Position numbers and translations under genes: made by a program
From: Wuchereria bancrofti
Taxonomy: Eukaryota > Nematoda > Chromadorea > Rhabditida > Onchocercidae
Direction: 5' to 3'
Assembly (NCBI GenBank): GCA_005281725.1
Contig: SSBO01000016.1
Coordinates: forward strand, 37,768 to 101,767
Length of the DNA stretch: 64,000 bases
In this document: piece by piece, positions 38,661 to 50,949 of the stretch
Layout: each line of letters opens with the position of its first letter
Numbering within the stretch: position 1 is the stretch's first letter
The notes under the pieces: generated by a model
Database searches by the model: none
Told to the model about the DNA's origin: nothing
The model's input: the letters and a program-made list of their open reading frames with translations, nothing else

Positions 38661-40070
38661 ATGCGGAGCCTTTCGACTATTCTTAAAAAAGTTTTAAGGT
38701 TAGTAGTAATTTTTTTCTTTTTGCTCAAAAATTAGAATCAGTGTATGGTTTTTTTTTTTTTTGGATTAAAACTATGAATATGGAATCTTTGGAATTATGT
38801 TAGATTATACAACTTCTGGAACATGGACAAATTTAGGACGCGTGATGTGTATTATGATATCATTTGATGAATTACATCTTATCAATATTGCCATTTCAAA
38901 GAGAATTTCAGGCGAAAAAATACGAAACCACCGATTAGCAATGGTCCATCTACTACTACTACTATTACTATTCAAAAACAACCACAAACAGCATTCGTTC
39001 CTACCAGTAATACTTTTGTAACTTCTTGTTTATACATGCCTATAGATTTTATTGTTTTTTTTGCGAGAGAAAATGAAAAGTTCAGATATTGATAATAACC
39101 TTATCAATGGTAGATAATGGATCTGAGAAAATAGTTTAATAGCTGGTACAGTGAACTATTTTTGTAGAAGTCAGTACAAGCCTATATTCGAGGTGTTAAT
39201 TACTATTGGAAATGTAAATAAACTAGGAATGTAAATAAACTAAAAATCACTGTAATAAAAATTGTTATGAAATATTATGTATGTATATATATATATAATC
39301 GGTAACTGAATTAATTATTGAAGAATTAATTATTGATTAATATTTATATCGAATTTTGTAAGATATTGCATTAAATAATTTCAACTGATGAAAATCTAAT
39401 TACTTAAAGAAATGATGTAGCCTTTACTCTAGAGTATTGAGAAACTTGGATCTCTTCATCTAGTTTTATTATGTTTCAGAAATTTCGAGGCACACGGAAA
39501 ACTTGAAATTCAGTGAGAGCAAGGCTTATTTTGGAATTGATAAGCGAAAACCACTAGATGAGGTGACAGTAGTAGCTTCACAGTCCTATCTGGAAGTTTG
39601 CAATTCTGCAGCTCATAAACGAAAAGTAACAGCGTCATTTTTGAGCAGTTTTGCGGTAGTATGTTTCTACTTCTGGTATTCTAGGTAAGTGATTTACCGA
39701 TCAGAAATGTTTTTACTTGCAATTGCAGTAAGCGAAAAACTGGATTAATGAATTTAATGATGTAATGAGAAATATTTATGAATGCAATTTTTTTTTTATG
39801 TCAATTCTTGTCTTTCATTCATTCATATGCATAATATTTCCACTGATTGCACTACATAGATGCTTCTTTAGAAAGGATTATGATGGATTTCTGAATTCTC
39901 CTAAATACGAAGTAGTGCCAACTCTAAAAAGGTACGCTTTACGCAAACAAATAGAGGAAGCACGTAAAAGAGGAAAAGATACAACATATTTAAAGGCGGC
40001 GTTGGACTATGTTGATGTGGAGGAAGCTATTTACCGAGCTGAAGAGGGTGCTTTTACGCTTGACATTTGA
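38661..40070 (+). CDS. Unrecognised single-pass membrane protein
   Basis: Four exons join perfectly in phase: 38661-38698, 38912-39006, 39480-39684, 39860-40070 (549 nt, 182 aa). Function not recognised. N-terminus MRSLSTILKKVLRRKNTK is basic, hydroxylated and free of acidic residues, as in many mitochondrial presequences (inference only). A Thr-rich stretch (STTTTITIQKQPQTAF) follows, then a charged region (FSESKAYFGIDKRKPLDEV). One transmembrane segment lies at about 96-116 (SFLSSFAVVCFYFWYSRCFF). The C-terminal 65 residues are charged and probably helical (RYALRKQIEEARKRGKDTTY, AALDYVDVEEAIYRAEEGAF). An AATAAA at 40183 suits its 3' end. The model rests on phase consistency and coding-like composition. 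It is the promoter-distal neighbour of MRTO4. Confidence 0.75.
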
Positions 40071-40182
40071 ATTTCATTATTTTATATTGTTAGTGACTAC
40101 CACCGAAAATCTATGTTAGATTCGGAAAAGATATTTTCAAGACTCTACAGTCATGTAGCTCCTGTAATTTAGAATATCAGAA

Positions 40183-40188
40183 AATAAA
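40183..40188 (+). terminator. Poly(A) signal AATAAA for the membrane-protein gene
   Basis: AATAAA lies 113 nt past the stop codon at 40068-40070. Confidence 0.45.
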
Positions 40189-41794
40189 TATTGACATGAC
40201 CCTGCTGGCAACCACCGATAGTTTTAGTGCAGTATACTGTAGCTTAAATTCAATATTTCACTGACTACCTAGTCCACGTGACTTCAGAGATTATTCCACT
40301 ACATTCGTCTAATAAGAGTTAAATTTCGTTAATGGTGAACAGGTTTGGGATGCTGCCAGGCTAAGGCCTTAATTGGACGCAAAGTTCAGACCCTGGCTAG
40401 TAATCGATATTTCGGCATCTGATGCCACGAGTTTTTATCGCATAAGGCGTTAAAAGCGTGGAATCATCCCCTGACTTTTGATTCTTCCGTCTTAGGTTTA
40501 TTCTGTAGTAGCAATTTGTCGAGAATCTCGAGAGATATTTTTGATTATGTAGTATTTTGAATTTTTAGCTATCCAGTAACCAAAGATTTACACCCTATGC
40601 ATTCAGCCTCGCTCATTTCAAAACACAATTTTTTGCTTACATTTTTAAGGATCACAATGACTTTGTCTGCCTATCATTTAGCAGGATAATTCTAGATGAT
40701 CTTTATGCCGTAATTTTCCATACTAGGGAAAGGATCAGTCTCTCATTACTGCACTATATTAATGACGTCTATATATACGTTTGTGTCAGAAAATTTGACG
40801 AAATATTTTATAACTTCAAATTTAACGAAAAAAAAAAGAAGCACTCGGCACCAACTTTTAACCATACATTCCCTCTTACAGCATTTAAAACTAAACAAGA
40901 CATTGCAATAGAGTAAAACGGCGACTAAGGAAACAGCGACTCTTTCTTACGGCATCTTTTCATAGTCCTAAAAACTGTCGGAAATGTTTCGAATTTGGGA
41001 TAGAATGATATAAAATTTGAAAGCTGAACAAAAAAAAAACGAACGTTAGCACACGGATTTAGATGTAAAGAGGACGCTGTAGCAAAGTCAGCTAACCGGG
41101 AGGAATTCCCATAAAAAAACAATTATATAGAAATCAAAGCATAAAGATCAAAGATACCCAAGATTTCCGGTCGGTGAACTCATAAAAGAAAAATTGCATA
41201 TTTTGCCGTGATTTTAATACAAAAAGCCCATCAAAAAAGGTGAACAAAATATTGAAAATCTACATACGTCACTGTGAAGAGATTTTGATGTTGATCATTC
41301 GCCTCAAACAACAAGAACGGCAGAAAAAGGAACGAAACCTGGAAGATTTTCCGGAAAATCTTTTACTAATTATAAAAAGACATAAAACCGCAGTTAGTAT
41401 TGCACTGTAGCAATTGCTAAAATAATTTTTTTTTTTTTTTTTTGTAAAAAACTTGCACGTATTGCCTAGTCAGTTGATCAAAGCAGTATGCAAAGTTTTC
41501 TGATGCAAGCAGCGGAAAGATATGAGGGATGGAAAGAGAGTAGAAAGAGGGAGAGGGGAAAACAAGAAGCCATAATAAACGAGGATGCCAACACTCACAT
41601 GTTTCAAAAGGTGTCAAATCTAGAAATATACATGAAAACTACTCCTTGAAAATTACTGCAAATCTGTATACCTTTCAAAACCAAATCTGGAACAGCAAGG
41701 TTAAAACATTATCATTCTATGGCTTCAGTAATTTTCTGGAAAGGCTTTCATACGACGATAACTTCGAGATCATGTTGGCTTTCTGATGTGTACC
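40189..41794. other. Convergent spacer with a GC-richer, palindrome-rich block
   Basis: Lies between the membrane-protein gene (+) and the NADAR gene (-). From about 40290 to 40530 the sequence is markedly less AT-rich than any other spacer here and holds short palindromes: GGCATCTGATGCC, AAGGCCTT and TCTCGAGA. No tRNA fold or long open frame was recognised in it. A 40-codon frame at 41288-41410 (MLIIRLKQQERQKKERNLED...) is open but unsupported. Poly-T occurs near 41427-41442. Confidence 0.45.
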
Positions 41795-44477
41795 TCAGTT
41801 TGTCATACTCTCTGCTTTTGTCGGACTATCCAGTTTCAGTGTTTGCATGGCTACCATCATGATCGGATCTGTTAGAGGTGGCTGTGTTGCTTGTGTTGCT
41901 TTAAACTGTAGGAGCTGTTGACGAACCTGGAACTTGTCAATCGATAAGGCCTGATAAGCAGTAGGACTCATAAGCGCTGCTGGATACAAAGTTGTCACAG
42001 TTAGTTACGGAATTACAGAAGGTTACATTTCCATTCTCATCGTACCATTTATCACAATTAAAACACATTTGAAAGAGAATGCCTCAAGGTATACTTCATA
42101 TTTTGAAAAAGAAGAAAAACCGTTCAAAACTCTTTTTTTTTTGTTAAAGAAGAAAATGAGAATCAACCAGTTATTGAAATGTTTTATCGTTCCTCTGGAT
42201 ACTTAAACTTAAAAAGCGAAGAAAAAAAAAAACCTTCATGTTGATAAAGCCAAGAATATTTTTGCCTTCTCCTACTAGTGGAATGTACATCAATGTTCCA
42301 TTATCTATTTTGGTCGGAATCTGCAAAAGCGCGAAGATGATTTCTTCTACTTTTGCTAACTTGAAGTTGTACGGATCAACCTTTTATTCTGCGACGGCTC
42401 ATCCGTTCAATACTTACCGTTGTTGTGGATAGTAACAGAGAAATTTCCAATGTTCTGAAACGTACCACACAACGTATTGCGAATAAACATAAAGAAAAGT
42501 AGTAGTAACCAGTAATGAAGAAGTAATATCCGGGGAACGGATTTAATAAATACAGATGAATGACTTGCTGAATAGAAGAGGATGAAACATGTAGCTAGTG
42601 AGTATCACGCAAAGATTGACAAATACAGATGATAGGGAAGCATTAAATTATAAGATAAGAAGCCAATAAACATCATCCTGGTAAATGCAAATACCGACCT
42701 AAACACTAAACACAAGTATTCACCTAAGTATACACTCGTAAATAACAAGAAAAAAACAAAAATACCTTAATTATTTGACCATTATGATTTTTCGCCCATT
42801 CTAACATCTTCTCTTTGTCGCAACCCGTAGCAAAGATATTATCCCGTTCGTACGTATGTGCAAGCAATGCATTACCTGTTTCCAGAAGTTTCGCGCGAAG
42901 TTGAGGATTTTGTACAAATTTGTGTACTATTGCATGATGTAGCAGCACTGGACCCTGAGTACGCTTCCATTCTTCCACCTGAAAAATCCCTTTTAGAACA
43001 ACAAAAAAAAAAAAACCAGACTGAATTGTTTACGAGTGAAATGAAATGAAAATTTTGAAGACTTTTGAGCTATCAAATATTCGCTAGCTAACCTGAAGCT
43101 ACGATTCTGAGATTTTATTAAAAACAAAAGCAAAACATATTAAAATTCCAGATTTAAATGTCCGCCACGTGTCTTTTTACAGATAAAATTTAATTAAACA
43201 AAAAATCAGTGCAAAAGTAGCACTATTAATTAATTATACCTTTTCTATTGAAACGTTAGCTGAACGCAACAATTTTTTTGTGTGAGTTTTAATCAAACCA
43301 GCATTATGTATATTACGAAGCTGTGCAGCAAATCGTGCACCACCCAATGTATACAATTTACAAGCTTGATAATAGTGTTCCACGCTCGGATACTCATGTC
43401 CATCCACAGTTAGCGTAACCTGTTGTAGGAATTAACAAAATTAAAAGTGATATTTTTCGTTACGAACAAGAAAAAAAAAAACCTTCCTTCGAATAGCCTG
43501 ATTAGTGCTAGAACAGAAACTCAGGACATAGGGTATGGATATTTTGCGTTTTGATCTTTCGAATGAAGTTCATGAGATATAATAAGGACGTAATCACATG
43601 GTCGATAAAACGCCTATTCAACTTGATATAAGTGGTATGAAAGGATCGGGAGAATGGTGAAATTCATGGATTATAGTGGAAGAGTAGTTAGTGCATTAAA
43701 GGAAAAAAGCTGTATAAAACCGACCGGAAATAAATTTGAGAGGAAATGCTGACGACCGCTAAAACAAATGACTTCATCGACATCTACTTTGTAATCATCC
43801 GTATCCACATCGATTGGGACATCTTCAACCTGAAATTGTGAAATTTACGAGATTAGAAATAGTCGTGGAGTTGAGGTATACTTCGGTTAACCGGAATCAG
43901 CTGATCACTTGAGATAATGGTACTTCTTCTGCGCTTTTTCAACAATAATAATAAGCAGAACATATCCTAAGCAAAAACTTACTCAAGCTTACTTCCATAA
44001 TGAGAAGTTTTTACAACATTCTTAAATAAAAAACACGCTAAGAACTTACAGGAGGTGGAGTAAGCGGTTTTGGCGGTGAACGCGGTTCCATTTCTTTCCT
44101 TCCGCCTTCAAAACTAGTATACTGTCGCCCACCTGCTTTATCCGTGGTAAAATCGATATTTTTTCCGCGATAAACTCCCTGAAACAATCAGTTATAGTGA
44201 TATACAGAAAGATTAACAAGTTTTTCGTCGCTGATCCTTAGAAACAACCCATTTAAGAAACCATACTCTTAGTAGAATTCAATACAACTAGGAAATATTT
44301 GAACAAAAAGTCCCAATCCAAATAACGAAATTTTAGCAGCTTACTTACATAGTAGTAAGCTCGCGGTGACCACGGTTGCGTAAGTGGCGCCAGTCCAGAT
44401 GTATCGCCTTGCCTATGACGTCGCGCAGCCTTTTCTCGTGCAATTTCCATCGCTTTAATGGATGCAGGCGTTGACAT
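41795..44477 (-). CDS. NADAR-domain protein (YbiA/ADP-ribosyl-guanine glycosidase superfamily)
   Basis: Exons 1-6 join in phase: 44477-44349, 44178-44050, 43829-43725, 43419-43240, 42978-42766, 42320-42234 (281 codons). NADAR enzymes cleave N-glycosidic bonds; some act on riboflavin intermediates (YbiA) and others remove ADP-ribose from guanine. Residues 1-108 are a basic, then Pro-rich extension (RSPPKPLTPPP). The domain starts at CFSGRQHFLSNLFP and continues VDGHEYPSVEHYYQACKL, IVHKFVQNPQLRAKLLETGN, LLAHTYERDNIFATG, ending GEGKNILGFINMK. The usual Trp-Gly of the RD-x-W-G motif is replaced by FA. Last exon: after TATCCAG the frame with good coding character (ALMSPTAYQALSIDKFQVRQ...) ends at TGA 41795-41797 but is one base out of phase with exon 6. 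The phase-correct join gives only QRL and a stop at 41968-41970. A small unseen exon or a one-base error could explain this. Start: first ATG after GGTTTAG. Confidence 0.85.
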
Positions 44478-44491
44478 CTCCACACAATCCT

Positions 44492-44493
44492 CT
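44492..44493 (-). promoter_or_regulatory. Probable spliced-leader acceptor of the NADAR gene
   Basis: Minus strand GATGGTTTAG precedes a 14-nt leader and the ATG at 44477. No further upstream coding exon was recognised. Confidence 0.4.
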
Positions 44494-47400
44494 AAACCAT
44501 CAGTTATGAGAAAAACGAGCTCAAAAATGTGTAACGTCGTGTAAATTTACGACATAACAAACATGAGATTCAAATGGACTTTGTAAGCCTGTAAAAAAAT
44601 CTGTGACTTGATCTGAACTCTCCAGGTAAAAATTATTTTATTAAAGAATTAGATGAAAAATATGTTTCAGAATTTGAATGCTTTTGCTGCTCAAAGTTGA
44701 TTTAATAATTGCAAAAGAGTAAAATCTAAAACTAGCTAAATATCTTGCCAAAATATCATATATGCTTAAAGTTTGAAATAAAATATCTACGAGAATGATA
44801 CGAAATTTAGAATTCTATCAAAAAATTTAGAAACAGTGAAATAACAAAAATTACTTGTCAGAAAATTTTCTCAATTTCAAAATTATACCACAAAAATAGA
44901 ATACTGATCAGATCCAGTGCGTTTATCGGTTATTCATATGCATTAGAAATATCTTAATAATGCTTTAATTTGATCAGTCCATGAATTAGATTTAGAAATT
45001 AATTTCATCAATCTATGAATCAGATTCGCAAAAATTCAATCCTCAAATCCGTCATGTACTACCATAATCCACACATCAAGAAATTTTACATTACACTCAG
45101 TGCAACTAATTCCACGAATGGCTAATTAACCGGAAATACCACAGCAGACAGAAACTCGACCTATGACCCCTACAGTAGAGACCATTCCCTAGCCACAAGA
45201 CACCACCAACTAACCGTATCACCTCTCGTATATTCAACCAAATACTATCGTTACATGAACATGTCTCAAATATAGCAGCACTTTTCGATAGCATATGTCA
45301 CTCATTTGAATGTCTTACGGTAATTTCATGTTTTGTATTATTACGCCTACACGTTTGAATTGAATTATCGATATACATTCATAATTAAATGTCAGAATTG
45401 AGTTAATCGGGATGTATTTATGCCTAAATATTTGAATTGAATTAATCGGAATGTATTTACACTCACACGCCCAGATTGAATTAATCGGGATTTGAAATGA
45501 ATTAAACGGAATATTTAAACTCACACGTTCGAACTGAATTACATGGAATATATTTATAATTACTGAGAAAAACACTATTGTAGGTTTTAAGTGCTATTAG
45601 CTATTTGACCAGCGAAAGAGATGAAAATTCATGATTAAGAAATCGCAGCTTGTTCAGCAAATTATCAATTATCTATTTTGCTTCTATTTTGTTTTTCAAA
45701 TAATCAATATAATAGCATAGTAATGAGAGAGATATAATTAAAATAATGAATGGACTTAACTTGAGGAGTAATAAATAACGATGACAAAACATGCACACAT
45801 GTCACAATGCTAGTGTCAGTGGTTGCATTTGCTAATAGCACATAGTTTGCTGCAAATAAAGCAAAATGTAAATTTTGCAGTCCATTTAAAATGGTTTCTT
45901 CGAGAGTATACGTGAATGACTTGTATTCGTGGAATTTTAATTGATTATTATTTGATAACAGAGTTAGTTATCATTTTGAATTTCTTGTATTCATGTCATA
46001 TATTCAAAATGAAAATTAAGGCAACATGCTGAAAGATATCTGCTAATTAAAGTAGCAATTTATAATCATAAATAAGCAAGTATCAATGATTTATGCAGTA
46101 TCATTAGTTTTCCAACAAGTTCAATTGTAAAATTTCACATTTATAACATTAGGAGATTTTTTTTTGACTAAATTTTGAAATTTAACTAATTTTTGTATTT
46201 ATGAATTATTTTATATTACTGTAAAATAGAATAACAACCTAACATCATTCTTCCAGTTAAAGTCTATTTCTACAAACATGTTGATATTTGATGAGCTAAT
46301 CATTATAATTGACTGATCATTTCAGGAAATACATCTGTTATTAACTTTTTTTTAAATGAGCAATTTAAAACATGTATAAAAATTTTAATCTGTTAATGAA
46401 ACTATGAAATAAAATCAGATTTTAACACAGAATTTTAACACTGAGTCAGCATCACGGTATAATGAATTAATTCGAAATACTCTAACGCTTTGAAATATTT
46501 TGAAATAATTAAAAATACTTCATATATTTCTATCAATTTTTCTTCTATTTAACAAAAAAGAAAATAAAAAACTTGAATTTTCTTTATTTTTTTATGTAAT
46601 ATTAAATTAATTGTTCTTTGTTTCAAAAAAGAAAGAATTTGTCTTTTTTTTCATTTTATATTACATATGGGAAAAAAGAAAAGAAAAAAGGAAAAAAAAA
46701 ACAACAATTAAATGAAGCAAACTCATCGGAAAATTGATAATATTTAAAAGCATATCGATGATTAATTAACATTCCCATGAGTGTAATTAAAGGAAATCAA
46801 ATTGTTCCGTTATATTGAACATTTTAAAAATAACTTTCAGAAAGAACTTTTTTTCACTTCATTTTTATTATTTAATCTTAATCTAAGGAGATAGGACTAA
46901 AATTAATTTTTAATTTGTTAATTACTTCATTAGTTTTGTTATACATTTGTTTTCTTTTTCTATCAGAGATTACATAAATAATTCAATTAAGCTAGGCTTA
47001 TTTATTTTATCGGTTAAGTTAATTTCATTTCTTTCTTCTTTTACCTCATCATTCGTATGTATCATTTATTTGCACATTGTTATTTTTTAATTATAGTATC
47101 ATGTATTATTTGGCTGAATTTAGCAAATTACATTTAATCAAAAATAATACATTCATTAGAAAAACAATATTTACTGAATGATCAACGTTATGTGATCGTT
47201 TCTTGACGTGAAAAGTCCTTTTTTTCTTCTATTATTGTACAATAAATGGCAAAGCATTTATAAATGAATAAAATATCTTCTTCATTACAAAGAATATCAT
47301 AATATTATTGTCAAATTTAACATCAACAAAAATAAGAGTAATAAAAATAGTATGCAAACAAATCAAATGGTAGGCGGTATACGAATACATTAAAAAAAAG

Positions 47401-47705
47401 CATATCAATGTATTAAATATAATTTAAGCGTTTATTTATTTATGTATTTTGACTGTAAGATATAAGAACAATACGTATATGCATATTATTGACATATAAA
47501 CATGAAAATAATGCATAAAAAAGTGTAAAATTATAATTTTTACTAGAAGAACGAATTTTAGGAAATTATAATTAAAGAATCAAATGCTTTAAAACTGGGC
47601 ATGTAGTGAATTAGATGAAGAGATGAATTCAATTTGATTATATTGAATGCAAAAGATTAAGATTAATCAATGATGACAAATTAATTAACAGTGCATTATT
47701 AAAAG
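44494..47705. other. AT-rich spacer upstream of the NADAR gene
   Basis: No exon recognised. It contains a GC-richer patch at about 45050-45300, a plausible promoter flank or unrecognised element with no supported frame, and a degenerate tandem repeat at 45340-45560. The rest is featureless AT-rich sequence. Confidence 0.5.
45340..45560. repeat. Degenerate tandem repeat (unit about 45-50 bp)
   Basis: Variants of ACACGTTTGAATTGAATTA followed by ATCGGAATGTATTTA recur about five times with substitutions and length changes. The repeat keeps a minus-strand frame open (86 codons with recurring IPINSI), which is a repeat effect and not a gene. Confidence 0.8.
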
Positions 47706-48473
47706 TGATGAAAAATTAAAACTTTTAAAAAATCATGTTAATTACTTATGATAAATGAATTTTAACGATTCATATTAATTACTTCAATATTTTTTCAAAA
47801 AAAAACAAACATAAAGAATGGTTAATCTTTAAATTCTAATCTTACTATGAAGTATGCAATATTTCTCGCAATAATGTCACATGAATTAGCATTGCACAAT
47901 GCAACTGATGTTACTTCAGAAAAAAACGATTGCAAAGTGATACCAATTATTAATTATTTTATTGTATACCAAATTTTGAAATGCAAAAAATATTCATAAA
48001 AATGATAGATATACCATTTTATTATAACTATATTCTTCATAAAAATAGAAAATTAGCAAAAATAATTTAGGAATTTAGTCAAATCATATTTAAGGTAAAT
48101 AAGTTCTCTAGATCAATTTCCAAAGATTATGCGTTCACTAATAGTATATTAATTAAACAAATTTTGTTGGAAACTTATTTCAAAATATTTTTAGAATAAC
48201 AGATTTGAATTTCGATGAAGATTAGCGCAATTAATATTAATAAATTAGCATTCTTTTTTCTTAAAACTTCAGATAACAAAGATTTTTATCAGCAAGAATG
48301 TTGGAATTATTAATTTAATTTACAAAGATTTAAAGAAAGACAAAATTATTCCTAATAACATGCAATTTCTCATAGAGATCTAACCCCGCCAAAGAGAATT
48401 ATTTGGGAGAAATTTCAAGAAAAATCCTGAAGGAAAATAATAGTACGAAAAATATTTATATGGTATCATTTAT
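47706..48473. repeat. Exact 768-bp duplication, copy 1
   Basis: Bases 47706-48473 are repeated at 48475-49242 (offset 769) with only an N at 48474 between. No gene is affected. Confidence 0.92.
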
Positions 48474-48474
48474 N
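48474..48474. other. Single N (assembly join)
   Basis: Lone N between two identical 768-bp copies. Confidence 0.95.
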
Positions 48475-49242
48475 TGATGAAAAATTAAAACTTTTAAAAA
48501 ATCATGTTAATTACTTATGATAAATGAATTTTAACGATTCATATTAATTACTTCAATATTTTTTCAAAAAAAAACAAACATAAAGAATGGTTAATCTTTA
48601 AATTCTAATCTTACTATGAAGTATGCAATATTTCTCGCAATAATGTCACATGAATTAGCATTGCACAATGCAACTGATGTTACTTCAGAAAAAAACGATT
48701 GCAAAGTGATACCAATTATTAATTATTTTATTGTATACCAAATTTTGAAATGCAAAAAATATTCATAAAAATGATAGATATACCATTTTATTATAACTAT
48801 ATTCTTCATAAAAATAGAAAATTAGCAAAAATAATTTAGGAATTTAGTCAAATCATATTTAAGGTAAATAAGTTCTCTAGATCAATTTCCAAAGATTATG
48901 CGTTCACTAATAGTATATTAATTAAACAAATTTTGTTGGAAACTTATTTCAAAATATTTTTAGAATAACAGATTTGAATTTCGATGAAGATTAGCGCAAT
49001 TAATATTAATAAATTAGCATTCTTTTTTCTTAAAACTTCAGATAACAAAGATTTTTATCAGCAAGAATGTTGGAATTATTAATTTAATTTACAAAGATTT
49101 AAAGAAAGACAAAATTATTCCTAATAACATGCAATTTCTCATAGAGATCTAACCCCGCCAAAGAGAATTATTTGGGAGAAATTTCAAGAAAAATCCTGAA
49201 GGAAAATAATAGTACGAAAAATATTTATATGGTATCATTTAT
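48475..49242. repeat. Exact 768-bp duplication, copy 2
   Basis: Second copy of 47706-48473, directly abutting the N. Confidence 0.92.
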
Positions 49243-49813
49243 TGCATTGATAATTATTTCATGCAGATAATTATCAATAGTATTTGGTGTCATATCAGTT
49301 TATGACATGAAATTTGCGCTCGTTGCAAAAACTTGGAATGTTTTTTTCTCTTATTATACCAATATCTTCATAGCATACAAAAAAAAATTTTAATATTTCT
49401 TTTTTTTTCTTTTTTTTAGAAAGAGTAACTTCTTTTACTATTTAAATAAAGAATTCTACTAATTTAAATACTTTATTCTTTCAAATTTTTCAAACAAACA
49501 AAAAGGAAAGAAAGAAAGAAAGGAGAAAAGAACGGGACAAAAAGAGTGGAAAAAAATAAAAATATAATAGCATTGTTTGTTCTTTTTATCTTTTTTTTGA
49601 AATGAAAAAAATTGAAACGGAAAAAAAATTAAAAATAATCGCTTATCTGTTAAAACAAACTAAGCAGCTTTTTCTCAATCATCCAATAATTTAAAAAATT
49701 TCAAAAAAATCAATGCAGACAGACAGAACAGAACAGAAAGTTTGCCAAATGATCATTCATTTGGATGTGACTCATTCAGTGTCAATTGTGAAATTTTTAA
49801 AAGTTACTTTCAG
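49243..49813. other. AT-rich spacer
   Basis: Purine- and pyrimidine-rich low-complexity sequence (GAAAGAAAGAAAGG near 49508). Nothing gene-like seen. Confidence 0.5.
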
Positions 49814-50948
49814 AAAGACATTTTATTGAATGTGGTAAAAAAATAAAAAATAAAAATAAAAGGAGAAAAATTTACTTTATGCGTGCATTGCATCATAATA
49901 ATTATTTGCTTTTTGTTTTCATTTTTAATTTGATAAAAAAAACTGATAAACTGATAGAAATAGGTGATTTGAAATAGCTATTATTATTTCAATTATTTCT
50001 ATTTTTTTAACTTAATTTTAATATATTATTTTGAGACTTATTGTATATTATTGTTAAACTTAGTTGTAGATCATTTTTAAACTAGATTTTTTACAAAATT
50101 TTTCTAAAATAGAAATATTAGCATTAATTATCCTAATTCAATATTATTTTCTTATTTCTAATTTTCAGATTTTAATCAGTTCTTTCTTTTTTTCCATCAT
50201 TTTACTTTTGTATGCAACGAATATTATCAGTGAAGCTATTATCAGCAAATAATTATAAATCATTTTTCGCCTTCTCTTTCTGCAATAATTAATTTCATAA
50301 GCATAGTGATATTTTTGCATAATTAAAACTGATAATAATATGCAAAAGATATGAATATTTTGAGAAAATTTTCCTAACAGTTTATTTCCTTTTTTCCTAT
50401 ATAAAATCCCAATAATCAAAATTTGAAATTAAAAAATTAAATCAACTTTTCTTTTTAAGAAAAGGAAACAAAAACTAAGGATATGAACTGAATTTGTATA
50501 TTTAATAAAAAGAAAATTCTCTTTTTCTTTCTCTCTTTCTCTTTTGTTTTTACTTCTTCAATACTGAAGCGCAATTAGTAAGAAGTAAATTACATAAGTG
50601 AAATAAAAAAATAATTGAAAAAATTTGTCCGTTTGAAATATTTTGAAAAACAACAAATAAGAAGAAATATTGCTTACACATAATAAAAAAATTAACTGAG
50701 CAAAGTAAACTTTTCTTTTCTTCTAAATTTTTTTGTCACAAAAAAAAAGTGGAATCGTTAAATATATGAACAGAGAAGTATTTTATCATTCAACGAAAAG
50801 CAGAACAACAAATAGCATATACAAATGAAAGAATTGATAATTTGTAAGCTAAACATCAAAAGCGGCAGTGGTATTAGTGACATTTACACATTTCAACAAG
50901 TAGATATGAAGAGTATAATTAATCTTTAATTTATTATTCTTTCATAAA
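49814..50948. repeat. Exact 1135-bp duplication, copy 1
   Basis: Bases 49814-50948 are repeated at 50950-52084 (offset 1136) around the N at 50949. The 84-codon minus-strand frame present in both copies has no supporting features. Confidence 0.92.
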
Positions 50949-50949
50949 N
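50949..50949. other. Single N (assembly join)
   Basis: Lone N between two identical 1135-bp copies. Confidence 0.95.

Noticed and set aside
40260..40560. tRNA or tRNA-derived SINE in the GC-richer block
   Set aside because: A motif resembling GTTCAGACC is present but no acceptor stem, anticodon arm or matching D-loop could be folded by eye.
44253..44483. NADAR start codon at the GTG giving an MEM start, and extension past 44349
   Set aside because: ATG at 44477 directly follows, and the downstream extension runs past a clear GTAAGT donor into intron.
45315..45575. 86-codon minus-strand frame with recurring IPINSI
   Set aside because: The periodic protein reflects the underlying degenerate tandem repeat; no start context, splice sites or family.
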